Assembly (NCBI GenBank): GCA_964620915.1
Contig: CAZUKP010000004.1
Span: 1 to 64,000 of the forward strand
Source of the DNA: Hyphomicrobium_A sp964620915
GTDB taxonomy: Bacteria > Pseudomonadota > Alphaproteobacteria > Rhizobiales > Hyphomicrobiaceae
DNA length: 64,000 nucleotides
Reading direction: 5' to 3'
Shown here in pieces: positions 53,924 to 63,624 of the stretch. The notes under the pieces were generated by a model. The model did no database searches. It worked only from the letters and a program-made list of their open reading frames with translations, and had not been told where the DNA came from. Numbering within the stretch: position 1 is the first letter of the stretch; each line of letters begins with the position of its first letter. A program made the translations under genes and the position numbers.

Positions 53924-56900
53924 TCACTCAGCAGCCTCGTGGCGGGTTCGCGGCTGCAGCCTTGACTGCCCGGCCTCTACGGAATCTGCAACATCACGCA
54001 ACTTTAGATGAAGGTCGCGCTGCGGGAACGGGATCTCAATGCCATTCGCATTGAGGGCCCGATAGATTCCGGTATGAAGCTCATGCAAAGCACGCAGGCG
54101 CTGATTAGGTTGCGCGACAAATACGCGGACTTCAAAGTCCAGAGAGCTGTCACCAAAGCCCATGAAAAGCACACTTGGGGGTGGCACTTCCAATGCCAGC
54201 GGATTTGCCCGAATGACCGCCAGCATGATCTCTTGAACGCGGTCGGTGTCCGTGCCGTACGCGACCCCAACGTTGAAGAGCAAACGCGTCACCGGTTCGC
54301 TCAATGTCCAATTCGTCACGCGGTCCGTGATCAGTGACTTGTTGGGAACGAGAATCTCGCGATTGTCCCAATCGGTAATGCTTGTCGCCCGGATTTGGAT
54401 TCGAGACACGGTACCGCTCACATCGCCAATCGTCACGGTATCGCCGACGCGGATGGGGCGCTCAAACAATATAATGAGACCCGAGATGAAATTGGCGACG
54501 ATTTCCTGCAGGCCGAAGCCGACGCCGACGCCAAGCGCTGCGATAATCCACTGTAGCTGCGACCAGTCCGCGCCAATGGACTGGAAGGCAATTACGATGC
54601 CGATGGTAATGATGCAGTATCGGCTGATCGACGTAATCGCATAGCGTGTGCCTGGCTCGATAGCCATTCGTTGGAGAAGCGTGAACTCGAGAAGCCCCGG
54701 CAAATTGCGCGCAGCTACCAACGTGAGAACGCCAATTGCGATGCCAATCAAGAAGTTGAAGAGCGTAACTGGAACGACCTTCGTGCCAGCATCGGTGGTG
54801 ATCGTCTGTGTCCAAAGGGAAATTTCGTCGAGCAAGCCCAGCGCAGGCAATAAGGACTTCCACGTGAGCCAAAGCCCCACGCCGATGCCCACCAATGTCA
54901 ACATGCCCAGCAGATTGCGGGTCTGCTCGCTGATAGATGCAACATCAATCTCGGAATCATCGATGACGTGTGGGCTGGCATCACCACTGGATTTAGTTTC
55001 CGCGATCACGGCTGCCGTCTCGCTGGCTTTCTTGCGCCGTTCCTGCGCCCGCACAACTTCCAAGCGACGCCGCGCAACGAGGAGTTCTCTGATGCCGACA
55101 GCGTAGGCCAGCAATCCCAGGAAAACGATTGCGATGGTAACTGCTAGCCGTGTTTGAAGCTGTGTGGCGCTATCGTAGTAGCCAAAGACAGAAAGGGCAG
55201 CGAGTGCAAGCGGTGCAGCACCAAGCACCGGGTACCATATGCCGCGTGTCAACCAAAGCGCACCTTCAGGAGAGAGCCTTGAAGCAACGGGACGTTTGCG
55301 GGGGCTGACGATCCGGAAGACGAAGAGGGAAAGGGCAATTGCTCCGACGATGAACGCCAATCGTCCCAGACCATCCCGGTAAGTCTGAGAATTGCTGGCG
55401 TCGATCATGCCCAACAGAAAGGCTATCGGTGTGATCACAAACGCCAATCTGTGAAGATTGCGCGAAATACCCTGGCATTCGCGGTCGCGCCACTCAAAGT
55501 GGGCACGCAAAAGTCCAGAAGGAATGCAGAGATTTTGCACGAAGCGAATAACGAACAAAACGATCGCCGCCGAAACGAGACCGCTTCCAACCGTTGCGGC
55601 AAACTCCAGCTCGGTAGGCGGGCGAGCAAGCAGCCTCCCCGCGTAGCCCATGAGGAGTGGCAACGGCAATGAGATAACAGTCGTGATTATTAGTGCTCGG
55701 GGAGTGAGCAAGAAGTTGTCCTTTGACACCTTGCCCACCGCATTGGCAATCTCATTGAGCCTCAGAACCAATCGTCTGCGGAACAGGAGGATCAAACTGC
55801 AGGCGAGCAGAACCAGGGCCGTTAAAAGCGGTGCATTTTGAGTCCGCCCCCAAAGCGCTTGGGCCGTCCGCTTCCAACTCTCACCAGTCGAGAGCCAGTC
55901 GACGGCTGTCCTGATCTGATCCCACCAAGTTCGACCGAGTGGGGCTGAGGTCGGCAACCACAACAACCGACTGCTCAAGAGCTCTTGAAGCTGCTCCGTA
56001 TGGCTCTTCAGTTCGCGATTGGCAGCGTTGAGCTTGGCAAGCTGTTCAATCTCTAAGGCGCGTGTCTCGCTCAGCTGCGCAAGAGCCTCGCGCCTGGCGG
56101 CCATGAGCTCTTCAAGTTTCGGGCGTAGTTCATTCCAATCCTTATCCGTGTCAAGGCCACCCTCTGAAAGGACTCGCTTGCCGGCAAGCTCCGGATCGAG
56201 CAGGGCACGCCGCCTTTGTTCCACGTTGAGACGCTGCAAACGTGCCTCAACGATATCCTCATCGCGATCCCGGATTCTGTCACGGAGTTTCGAAAGGATC
56301 GGGAGTTGGTCGCGCATTTCGCGGAGGTACTCGCCCAGATCCGAGCCGACGCTACCAATTTCCAAGATCTGCTGCGCGCTCGCGAGCGTCTCCTTTAGCT
56401 GCGCAATATCGGCACTGATTACCGCTTGATCCCGTTGCGCCTTTTCAATAAATCGCGTTAGCGCGGTCCGTCTCTCGTGCAGATCTGAGGTGGCCTTCGC
56501 GTAGGCTTGTAAAATCGGATGCTTGTCAGACAGCTCACGTGTGACACGTTCTGACTCCGCCTGCTTCGCCACTGCATCGCTTTTGCGTAGTTCGTTGGCC
56601 CGTCCCTCAAGGAGCGGAATTTGCTTTTGGAGTTCCTCAAGCTGGGCGGCAACCAAATCGCGGGATGCCGAAATGAGTGCCTTCCGCGCCGGTAGGCTGA
56701 TGACTTCTTGCTCGAGAAGATTGATCTTGGAAGACCTTACTAGGCGTTCGGCAGCAATCGAAGCGCGTTTTGCATCCACCACTGGCGAAGAACTGTCCTC
56801 TTCATCAGCCGTACTCGCCTCAGCAAGGGCATCAAGTTTCTTTTGCTCATCGGTTTGCTCTGCGCGCGCCGTCGTTGAGCGCGAGGCAATGTCGCGCAGC

Positions 56901-57415
56901 GCCGTATCAAGTCGGGTGAGTTCGGACCCGAGCTTAGCTGACTCGCCCTGCGCGGTTGTCAGTTGTTGTTCGACATCGCCTAGTGACATTGCTCCGATGG
57001 CGGACTGCAATCCTGCAATCTTTGGACCTGCCGATGACTGCAGGCTGTCCAATTGCTTCTTTATCGAGTCTGTTTTCTTCGGCGATTCTTCGATCGTCTT
57101 TTGAAACTCAGCGGCTGCCTCACGGTTGGATTCGGCCGCTTCCAATGCCGCGAGTGCTTTGCGATAGAGGGCAAGAGCTTGATCACGCGGCGCCGCATCC
57201 AGATCCTTGCGAGCCTCGACCTCGTCAATCTTGGCTTTTATCCGAGAAGACGTCAGCGCCGGCGTGGCCGAGACGTCGGCAGTGTCGACCTGCGGTTGGT
57301 CCGCCCCCGGCGCCGGCGCCTGCTCTTGCGCATGTGCTTCCCTTCCGCAAACAACGGCTGCGGCCATGAAAATGCATGCGATTGAAGTTCGCCAGTTGAG
57401 ACCTAATGTGATCAA
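53924..57415 (-). CDS. MscK/KefA-like mechanosensitive channel
   Basis: A 1163-residue channel of the MscS superfamily. Residues 1-29 are a signal peptide, about 50-485 a long periplasmic coiled-coil region, and about 525-960 carry roughly ten spans. The pore-lining helix is in LGVGVGFGLQEIVANFISGL (about 961-980), followed by the MscS beta domain (IRVGDTVTIGDVSGTVSRI) and the C-terminal cytoplasmic part to about 1140. The large periplasmic domain places it with MscK-type rather than MscS-type channels. It would release ions under hypo-osmotic stress. It converges on the glycosyltransferase. Confidence 0.92.
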   Translation of the reverse strand: MITLGLNWRTSIACIFMAAAVVCGREAHAQEQAPAPGADQPQVDTADVSATPALTSSRIKAKIDEVEARKDLDAAPRDQALALYRKALAALEAAESNREAAAEFQKTIEESPKKTDSIKKQLDSLQSSAGPKIAGLQSAIGAMSLGDVEQQLTTAQGESAKLGSELTRLDTALRDIASRSTTARAEQTDEQKKLDALAEASTADEEDSSSPVVDAKRASIAAERLVRSSKINLLEQEVISLPARKALISASRDLVAAQLEELQKQIPLLEGRANELRKSDAVAKQAESERVTRELSDKHPILQAYAKATSDLHERRTALTRFIEKAQRDQAVISADIAQLKETLASAQQILEIGSVGSDLGEYLREMRDQLPILSKLRDRIRDRDEDIVEARLQRLNVEQRRRALLDPELAGKRVLSEGGLDTDKDWNELRPKLEELMAARREALAQLSETRALEIEQLAKLNAANRELKSHTEQLQELLSSRLLWLPTSAPLGRTWWDQIRTAVDWLSTGESWKRTAQALWGRTQNAPLLTALVLLACSLILLFRRRLVLRLNEIANAVGKVSKDNFLLTPRALIITTVISLPLPLLMGYAGRLLARPPTELEFAATVGSGLVSAAIVLFVIRFVQNLCIPSGLLRAHFEWRDRECQGISRNLHRLAFVITPIAFLLGMIDASNSQTYRDGLGRLAFIVGAIALSLFVFRIVSPRKRPVASRLSPEGALWLTRGIWYPVLGAAPLALAALSVFGYYDSATQLQTRLAVTIAIVFLGLLAYAVGIRELLVARRRLEVVRAQERRKKASETAAVIAETKSSGDASPHVIDDSEIDVASISEQTRNLLGMLTLVGIGVGLWLTWKSLLPALGLLDEISLWTQTITTDAGTKVVPVTLFNFLIGIAIGVLTLVAARNLPGLLEFTLLQRMAIEPGTRYAITSISRYCIITIGIVIAFQSIGADWSQLQWIIAALGVGVGFGLQEIVANFISGLIILFERPIRVGDTVTIGDVSGTVSRIQIRATSITDWDNREILVPNKSLITDRVTNWTLSEPVTRLLFNVGVAYGTDTDRVQEIMLAVIRANPLALEVPPPSVLFMGFGDSSLDFEVRVFVAQPNQRLRALHELHTGIYRALNANGIEIPFPQRDLHLKLRDVADSVEAGQSRLQPRTRHEAAE

Positions 57416-57702
57416 GCTGCCCCCGTCGCAGGCTTACGCGGCGATTAAGTACTCGTCCGCGCATAAGGTGTCACCTGCTATGGCGAAATCGGGACTCCCT
57501 TGTGGCAGAAACGTGAAAGTCGGCTGTATATTGGACGTTATGGTGAAGCCCGGACGGGGGGGCAAAGGCTGGCCGGGCGGCACACCGCCCTGGAGCCAAC
57601 TGACCCCATGCCTCGCGGCGTCTCACAGAACGCTCGATATTTGCCGTCAGGGGTCAATTCTTGCGTTGCGGCCACAGGTAGCCATGGCCGCCTGCATCAC
57701 CT

Positions 57703-59664
57703 TTAGGTCGAGACATTCTGCCGGTTTTGAACGAGATCGTCGATGACCGACGGGTCCGCAAGAGTCGTCGTGTCGCCGAGATTTGAAAAATCATCCTCTG
57801 CAATCTTGCGCAGGATGCGCCGCATGATCTTTCCAGATCGAGTTTTCGGCAGCCCAGGGGCAAACTGAATGAGATCCGGTGATGCGATCGGACCGATCTC
57901 CTTTCGCACGAAGCTCACCAGTTCCTTCTTTAAATCGTCATTCGCGCTCTCGCCTGAATTGAGCGTGACATAACAATAAATGCCCTGCCCTTTGAGTTCA
58001 TGGGGATATCCAACCACAGCTGCCTCAGAGACCTTCGGGTGCATCACAAGAGCACTCTCAATTTCAGCGGTTCCCATGCGATGACCGGAGACGTTGATCA
58101 CATCATCGACGCGTCCCGTGATCCAATAGTCGCCATCTTCATCGCGCCGGCATCCATCGCCGGTGAAGTACGTGCCCGGGAAGGTCGTAAAGTAAGTCTG
58201 CACGAAGCGTTCGTGATCGCCATAAATAGTGCGGGCCTGGCCTGGCCAACTGTCCAAAATCACAAGATTGCCTTGGACGGGACCTTCAAGGATCGTCCCC
58301 TTATCATCGACAAGTGCAGGCTTGACACCGAAGAAGGGCTTTGTGGCGGAGCCTGGTTTCAACTTGGTGGCGCCGGGCAGAGGCGTGATCATGATGCCGC
58401 CTGTCTCCGTCTGCCACCAGGTATCCACGATCGGGCAGCGGCCATTTCCGACGACCCGGTTGTACCACTCCCATGCTTCGGGATTGATGGGCTCGCCGAC
58501 ACTCCCCAACAGCCGCAGCGAAGATCGGTCTGAGCTGACCACGAAATCATCACCAGCCCCCATGAGTGCGCGGATGGCTGTCGGCGCGGTGTAAAAAATG
58601 TTGACGCGCCACTTGTCGACAACGTCCCAGAAGCGCGACGCTGAAGGATAGCTTGGCACGCCCTCAAACATCAAAGTCGTCGCGCCATTGGCAAGGGGCC
58701 CGTAGACGATGTAGCTGTGCCCTGTGACCCAGCCGACATCCGCCGTGCACCAATAGATGTCGCCATCCTGATAGTCGAAGACATGCTGATGCGTCATCGA
58801 GGCGTAAACCAGATAACCTCCGCTGGTGTGCAAGACGCCTTTCGGTTTGCCCGTTGACCCGGACGTATAGAGTATGAACAGGGGATCTTCGGCGTTCATT
58901 TCAACTGGCGGACAGTCTGGCGAAGCCTTTTCGATCTCCTCGTGCAGCCAATAATCGCGGCCTTCGGTCCAGGGCACTGGATTGCCGGTACGGCGCACGA
59001 CGACGACCGTCTCTCCACCCTTTGCGACCTTTTGCAGGGCCACATCCGCGTTCTTTTTCAGCGGGACTGTCTTGCCGCCACGTAGTCCTTCGTCCGCCGT
59101 GATTACGAAACGGCTGTCAGCATCCGCGATGCGATCAGCCAAACTGTCGGGTGAGAAACCGCCGAAGACGACGGAGTGGATCGCACCAATGCGTGCACAG
59201 GCGAGCATCGCATAGGCTGCCTCCGGAATCATCGGGAGATAGATGGTGACCCTGTCGCCCTTCTTAACACCGTGGGACTTGAAGACATTCGCAAGCTTGC
59301 AAACGCGCTCGTGAAGCTGCTTATAGGTGATCGTCTCGCTCTCGTTTGGATCGTCGCCTTCCCAAATGATTGCAATCTGATCGCCCCGTTCCGCTAAGTG
59401 TCGATCAATGCAATTGGCCGACACGTTGAGCGTGCCGTCCTCGAACCACTTGATAACGATATTTTCTGGGTCAAACGACGTGTTCTTGACCCTCGTATAA
59501 GGCTTTATCCATTCCAGCCGTGACCCGTGCTTGCTCCAGAAGCCGACGGGATCATCGATCGAGTGGCGGTATTCTGCTTGATATCCGGCCTCATCGATCG
59601 ATGATTTCCCAAACTGCTCGAAGGGTGTGTTCTCGGCTGCGGCCGTGCCAGATGAAGCGCTCAT
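57703..59664 (-). CDS. acs: Acetyl-CoA synthetase
   Basis: Acs activates acetate to acetyl-CoA via acetyl-AMP. The adenylate motif is YTSGSTGKPKGVLHT, with GWVTGHSYIVYGPL, TWWQTETGG and YFTGDGCRRDEDG. The C-terminal PKTRSGKIMRR holds the Lys that is acetylated in Acs control. Length (653 residues) is normal. It lies downstream of the aldehyde dehydrogenase on the same strand, separated by a hairpin; together they would convert acetaldehyde to acetyl-CoA. Confidence 0.96.
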   Translation of the reverse strand: MSASSGTAAAENTPFEQFGKSSIDEAGYQAEYRHSIDDPVGFWSKHGSRLEWIKPYTRVKNTSFDPENIVIKWFEDGTLNVSANCIDRHLAERGDQIAIIWEGDDPNESETITYKQLHERVCKLANVFKSHGVKKGDRVTIYLPMIPEAAYAMLACARIGAIHSVVFGGFSPDSLADRIADADSRFVITADEGLRGGKTVPLKKNADVALQKVAKGGETVVVVRRTGNPVPWTEGRDYWLHEEIEKASPDCPPVEMNAEDPLFILYTSGSTGKPKGVLHTSGGYLVYASMTHQHVFDYQDGDIYWCTADVGWVTGHSYIVYGPLANGATTLMFEGVPSYPSASRFWDVVDKWRVNIFYTAPTAIRALMGAGDDFVVSSDRSSLRLLGSVGEPINPEAWEWYNRVVGNGRCPIVDTWWQTETGGIMITPLPGATKLKPGSATKPFFGVKPALVDDKGTILEGPVQGNLVILDSWPGQARTIYGDHERFVQTYFTTFPGTYFTGDGCRRDEDGDYWITGRVDDVINVSGHRMGTAEIESALVMHPKVSEAAVVGYPHELKGQGIYCYVTLNSGESANDDLKKELVSFVRKEIGPIASPDLIQFAPGLPKTRSGKIMRRILRKIAEDDFSNLGDTTTLADPSVIDDLVQNRQNVST

Positions 59665-59764
59665 GTCCTACCTCTTGCGTCCAGAAAGCGGATGGAGCAG
59701 CGCCGCAATTGACGCCACGCTCGGATGCTCACAAGTGCAAATTTGATCTTTTCGGTGTAAGAAG

Positions 59765-59790
59765 CCGCGCGCCGGCGATGACCGGCGCGC
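59765..59790 (-). terminator. Hairpin terminator of the aldehyde dehydrogenase gene
   Basis: CGCGCGCCGG-CGATGA-CCGGCGCGCG is a perfect 10-base stem with a 6-base loop, 16 bases after the dehydrogenase stop. The minus strand continues with GCTTCTTAC, a poor T-run. It separates the dehydrogenase from acs. Confidence 0.7.
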
Positions 59791-59805
59791 GACCCGGTGC
59801 CGTCC

Positions 59806-61326
59806 TTAAAAGAAGCCCAAAGCTTTGTTGCTGTAGGACACCAGCATGTTCTTGGTCTGCTGATAGTGCTCAAGCATCATCTTGTGGTTTTCACGGCCCA
59901 CGCCCGACTGCTTGTAACCACCGAACGCAGCGTGCGCCGGATAGAGATGGTAGCAGTTGGTCCAGACGCGACCGGCTTGGATCGCGCGTCCGAAACGGTA
60001 GGCACGGTTACCGTTGCGGGTCCAAACGCCAGCGCCCAAACCGTAGAGCGTGTCATTCGCAATCTCGAGCGCTTCCTCGTCGTCCTTGAACTTGGTGACA
60101 GATACGACCGGACCGAAGATCTCCTCCTGGAAGACACGCATCTTGTTATGGCCTTCAAGGATCGTCGGCTTGACGTAGTAGCCTTCGGCCAGTTCGCCCT
60201 CGAGGATCGAGCGCGCCCCGCCAGCAAGCACCCGTGCCCCTTCGTCCCTGCCGATCTGGATGTACGAAAGAATTTTCTCCATCTGATCGTTGGAGGCTTG
60301 GGCACCGATCATTGTCGTGGGATCGAGCGGGTGGCCCTGCTTAACATTGTTCGTGCGTTCAATGGCACGCTCCATGAACCTGTCGTAGATCTTCTCGTGC
60401 ACCAATGCTCGCGACGGACACGTACACACCTCGCCCTGGTTTAGGGCAAACAATGTGAAGCCTTCCAGAGCCTTGTCGAAGTAGTCGTCATCTGCATCGG
60501 CAACGTCGGAAAAGAAGATGTTAGGAGACTTGCCGCCAAGCTCGAGCGTGCACGGGATGATGTTCTCGGCCGCATACTGCATGATGAGCCGCCCCGTCGT
60601 CGTCTCGCCCGTGAATGCAATCTTAGCGATGCGTGGATTGGAGGCGAGCGGTTTACCCGCCTCGACGCCAAAGCCATTGACAACGTTGAGCACACCGGGA
60701 GGCAGAATGTCCCCGACGAGGTCCATTAGCACCATGATGGCCATTGGTGTTTGCTCGGCGGGCTTTAGAACGACACAGTTGCCCGCGGCAAGTGCTGGAG
60801 CCAACTTCCACACCGCCATCAGCAACGGAAAATTCCACGGTATGATCTGGCCGACGACGCCCAATGGCTCGTGGAAGTGGTAGGCGACCGTATCATCGTC
60901 GATTTCGCTGATCGAGCCTTCCTGGGCACGAATACAGCTCGCAAAGTAACGGAAGTGGTCGATGGCGAGCGGAATGTCGGCCGCCATCGTTTCGCGAATC
61001 GGCTTCCCGTTGTCGAGCGTTTCGACCATCGCCAATAGCTTGAGGTTCGACTCCATGCGATCGGCGATCTTGTTGAGCAGAGCCGAACGCTCTGCGGCTG
61101 CTGTGCGGCCCCATTTGTCTTTCGCGACATGGGCCGTATCGAGTGCGAGCTCGATGTCCTCAGCGGTCGATCGGGCCACCTCACACAGTGGCTTGCCGGT
61201 GACAGGCGTTATGTTTGCAAAGTATTGTCCCTTGACCGGCGCGACCCACTGGCCGCCGATGAAGTTGTCATAGCGTGGCCGAACGCGCATTTGCTGCGAC
61301 AGCTCGGACATTGCTTGTTCAATCAT
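59806..61326 (-). CDS. exaC: ExaC-like NAD-dependent aldehyde dehydrogenase
   Basis: This 506-residue enzyme oxidises acetaldehyde or a similar aldehyde to the acid. The NAD/catalytic blocks are PWNFPLLMAVWKLAPALAAG, FTGETTTGR, LELGGKSPNIFF and NQGEVCTCPSR with the catalytic Cys, then EEIFGPVVSVTKF. Length and the start (MIEQAMSELSQQM) fit the ExaC group of ethanol/acetaldehyde-linked dehydrogenases. ATG 61326 has GGAGGA upstream; the longer frame to 61371 is unconserved. Its regulator-like neighbour sits just upstream on the same strand. Confidence 0.92.
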   Translation of the reverse strand: MIEQAMSELSQQMRVRPRYDNFIGGQWVAPVKGQYFANITPVTGKPLCEVARSTAEDIELALDTAHVAKDKWGRTAAAERSALLNKIADRMESNLKLLAMVETLDNGKPIRETMAADIPLAIDHFRYFASCIRAQEGSISEIDDDTVAYHFHEPLGVVGQIIPWNFPLLMAVWKLAPALAAGNCVVLKPAEQTPMAIMVLMDLVGDILPPGVLNVVNGFGVEAGKPLASNPRIAKIAFTGETTTGRLIMQYAAENIIPCTLELGGKSPNIFFSDVADADDDYFDKALEGFTLFALNQGEVCTCPSRALVHEKIYDRFMERAIERTNNVKQGHPLDPTTMIGAQASNDQMEKILSYIQIGRDEGARVLAGGARSILEGELAEGYYVKPTILEGHNKMRVFQEEIFGPVVSVTKFKDDEEALEIANDTLYGLGAGVWTRNGNRAYRFGRAIQAGRVWTNCYHLYPAHAAFGGYKQSGVGRENHKMMLEHYQQTKNMLVSYSNKALGFF

Positions 61327-61490
61327 TGTCTCCTCCATAGAATCGGAAGACTGTTCAGGTTGCCCTGCCAATCCGATACTTCAGTTTTGGTTCTTGAATG
61401 CTCTTGCCGCCAGTCCGTCTGGCTTAAGCCCTAGTTAGCGCGTGCGCTGTCGGCCCGTCACCATGGGCCCATCACCGGCCAGTCGTGACC

Positions 61491-61508
61491 TGTCTCAATT
61501 GTGAGACA
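61491..61508. promoter_or_regulatory. Palindrome at the regulator 3' end, upstream of exaC
   Basis: TGTCTCA-ATTG-TGAGACA has perfect 7-base arms. It overlaps the stop codon of the GAF-HTH gene and lies about 165 bases before the dehydrogenase start, as an upstream activator site would. It is a likely binding site for the regulator, by inference. Confidence 0.6.
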
Positions 61509-62526
61509 ATTCCAGGGGAGCTTGATGCTCTTCGGGGGCGGTCGGAGACGGGCTTTCGGATAACCCGAGCCGCTTCATGCGCCGATAAAGGGTCGCTCGG
61601 CCAATGCCGAGGTCGCGCGCGGCGGCGGATACGTTGCCATCGCTGCGGGCCAAGGCACGCTGCAATTCCGCCCGTTCGGCGGCGCGCAGATCCGATGTTT
61701 GCTTGCTGTTTGCCAGGACATCGGGGAGTGGGCGCCCGGTGGCAAGAACATCGTCCGTTAGGTCCAATATTTGGCGCGCGACCCGAGTTGCCCCCACGAC
61801 AAGATCGTAGCCGTCAACCGCCAACAGCGCCGATCCGTGGTGGCCGTCGGTCGGCGCCATGACGATACGGTAGCCGGGAAAAGCCGCGCGGAAATTGTCA
61901 CTTTCGATTCGGTGCGCCGCGTCCGAAGCGACCGTCGCGATGAGACAGGTCAGTTCCTCACTGAGGTCGGCACGGCAGGAAGACACATCAAGCACTGCCG
62001 CCAGGCGTCCACCGGCATCAAACACCGGACTTCCGATACAGCTCATGTCGGTGTTCCGCGTGTAAAAGTGCTGGTTGCGATGAATGATAACTGGGCGCTG
62101 CTCAACCAAACAGGTGCCGATCCCGTTGGTACCTTCGTGTCCTTCACTCCAATTCACCCCAGCCCACAGGCCCATTTCGGCAAAGGCCTCATCGTCTCCA
62201 GCCATCCCGCGCCGCTCAACAATCAGTCCTTCTGAATCGGTGAGCAACACCGAGCAGCCTGAGCGACCGACGGCGCGCAAAAGACGCTCGATTGTGGGCG
62301 CGGCAATCTCCGCAAGCCGACCGAGACGTTCGCGCGCAGCGCGTAACTCAGTCTCGTCGACCCTGCCGGGCGGCGCCTGAGTTTCGGGATCCAAACAATA
62401 GTAATGCAACGAGCGGCGCCACGATGCGGCAAGTGCCGAGCTTGCCGCAAGCGAGACAGATTCAGCTGCCGCGCGAACCTCGTCCGCGTGGGCAAGCTGC
62501 CTGTTTTTCCTCCCGGGCTCACTCAT
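61495..62526 (-). CDS. GAF-HTH (AcoR-like) transcriptional regulator lacking an AAA+ domain
   Basis: A 343-residue regulator. The N-terminal region resembles AcoR (AASSALAASWRRSL), the centre is a GAF sensor domain (CSVLLTDSEGLIVERRG, NWSEGHEGTNGIGTCLVEQRPV, GSPVFDAGGRLAAVLDVSS), and the C-terminus is a Fis-type helix-turn-helix (LARSDGNVSAAARDLGIGRATLYRRMKRLGL). The central AAA+ sigma-54 activator domain of AcoR is absent, so it cannot drive sigma-54 open-complex formation in the usual way. ATG 62526 has GAGG at 9 bases. It probably controls the adjacent dehydrogenase. Confidence 0.88.
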   Translation of the reverse strand: MSEPGRKNRQLAHADEVRAAAESVSLAASSALAASWRRSLHYYCLDPETQAPPGRVDETELRAARERLGRLAEIAAPTIERLLRAVGRSGCSVLLTDSEGLIVERRGMAGDDEAFAEMGLWAGVNWSEGHEGTNGIGTCLVEQRPVIIHRNQHFYTRNTDMSCIGSPVFDAGGRLAAVLDVSSCRADLSEELTCLIATVASDAAHRIESDNFRAAFPGYRIVMAPTDGHHGSALLAVDGYDLVVGATRVARQILDLTDDVLATGRPLPDVLANSKQTSDLRAAERAELQRALARSDGNVSAAARDLGIGRATLYRRMKRLGLSESPSPTAPEEHQAPLELSHN

Positions 62527-62750
62527 TCTTTTTTGCCTCTGCGCCTTGCAGATGGGGCCCAGCCGCAATTAAAACCCCTTCGGCGCGCCCACGGCAAGCA
62601 CTCTATTGGCGTGCGATTGGTTTCATCGCCCGCTCTGAGAGTGGTTGAGCGCACGGTTTGGAGGTACGATAAGTGACCTTAGCGGCGTTCTGACCGCCCT
62701 GTTGGCCGCAACCAAGCCAAATACGCCATTGGAAAGAGGGAGCCAGGTGA

Positions 62751-63287
62751 ATGCGTCTTGACGCAATTGCGGTCGGCGAAAATCCGCCCCATGACATCAA
62801 TGTGATCGTTGAGGTTCCCGTGGGAGGTGAGCCGATTAAGTACGAGATGGATAAGGCATCCGGCACCCTTGTCGTCGACCGCTTCCTCTACACGCCGATG
62901 CGTTATCCGGGAAATTACGGGTTCGTGCCGCATACGCTCTCAGAGGACGGCGACCCAATAGATGTGCTCGTGTGCAACACGCGCGCGATCGTGCCCGGCG
63001 CAATCATAAATTGCCGCCCCGTAGGCGTGCTGATTATGGAGGATGAGGGCGGGGGAGACGAGAAGGTCATTGCGGTCCCGAGCAGCCGCCTCACCATGCG
63101 TTACGACAAGATCGCCAACTACACCGACCTTCCCGAGATTTCGATGAAGCAGATCGAGCACTTCTTCTCACACTACAAGGATCTTGAGCCAGATAAGTGG
63201 GCACGCATTGGCCGCTGGGGCGATGCGGCCGAAGCAAAACGTATGGTCATGGATGCAGTAGAGCGCGCCAAATCTCGGACTGACTAG
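62751..63287 (+). CDS. ppa: Inorganic pyrophosphatase
   Basis: Ppa hydrolyses pyrophosphate and pulls biosynthetic reactions forward. The active-site signature EDGDPIDVLV is present, with the substrate blocks KYEMDKASGTLVVDR and YPGNYGFVPHT, as in family I soluble enzymes. Length (178 residues) is normal. It is divergent from the GAF-HTH gene and converges on the acyl carrier protein gene. Confidence 0.96.
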   Translation: MRLDAIAVGENPPHDINVIVEVPVGGEPIKYEMDKASGTLVVDRFLYTPMRYPGNYGFVPHTLSEDGDPIDVLVCNTRAIVPGAIINCRPVGVLIMEDEGGGDEKVIAVPSSRLTMRYDKIANYTDLPEISMKQIEHFFSHYKDLEPDKWARIGRWGDAAEAKRMVMDAVERAKSRTD

Positions 63288-63393
63288 TTGGCGGAGAGGG
63301 AGTCCGCGAATGTTGCGATATTATAAGGCGCTGCAACGCAAATTTTCTCGTTCGAACGCTGGGAGACGGTCGCTTCTTACGAAAACTTCGTCG

Positions 63394-63624
63394 TCACGAC
63401 GTGCGCGACAGCAAATCCGCAATGTTACTGACAGATCGAATGTGAACAATCTCGTCGGGTGCGAGTGGGCGCGCAAGCTTCTGCTCCAGAAGGAGCATTA
63501 GGCGCATGTGACCAAGACTGTCCCAGCCGTCGAGGTCGCCGATCGCAGCATCGTGCGGAATGTCTTCAATAGGTTTGCCAAGTGCATCGGCGACATACGC
63601 GCGTGCCGAGTCAGTTGGGTTCAT
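63394..63624 (-). CDS. Stand-alone acyl carrier protein
   Basis: A 76-residue ACP-like protein. The phosphopantetheine attachment Ser is in GWDSLGHMRLML, and the acidic four-helix pattern fits. It is not the fatty-acid synthesis AcpP, whose signature differs (DSLD-type) and which would sit with fab genes. It overlaps the upstream GNAT gene by ATGA, so the two are coupled. A specialised acyl carrier role with that enzyme is inferred. Confidence 0.85.
   Translation of the reverse strand: MNPTDSARAYVADALGKPIEDIPHDAAIGDLDGWDSLGHMRLMLLLEQKLARPLAPDEIVHIRSVSNIADLLSRTS

Noticed and set aside
61327..61490. Sigma-54 promoter before the aldehyde dehydrogenase
   Set aside because: Candidate TGGC elements have no GC at the required spacing, and the regulator lacks the AAA+ domain.
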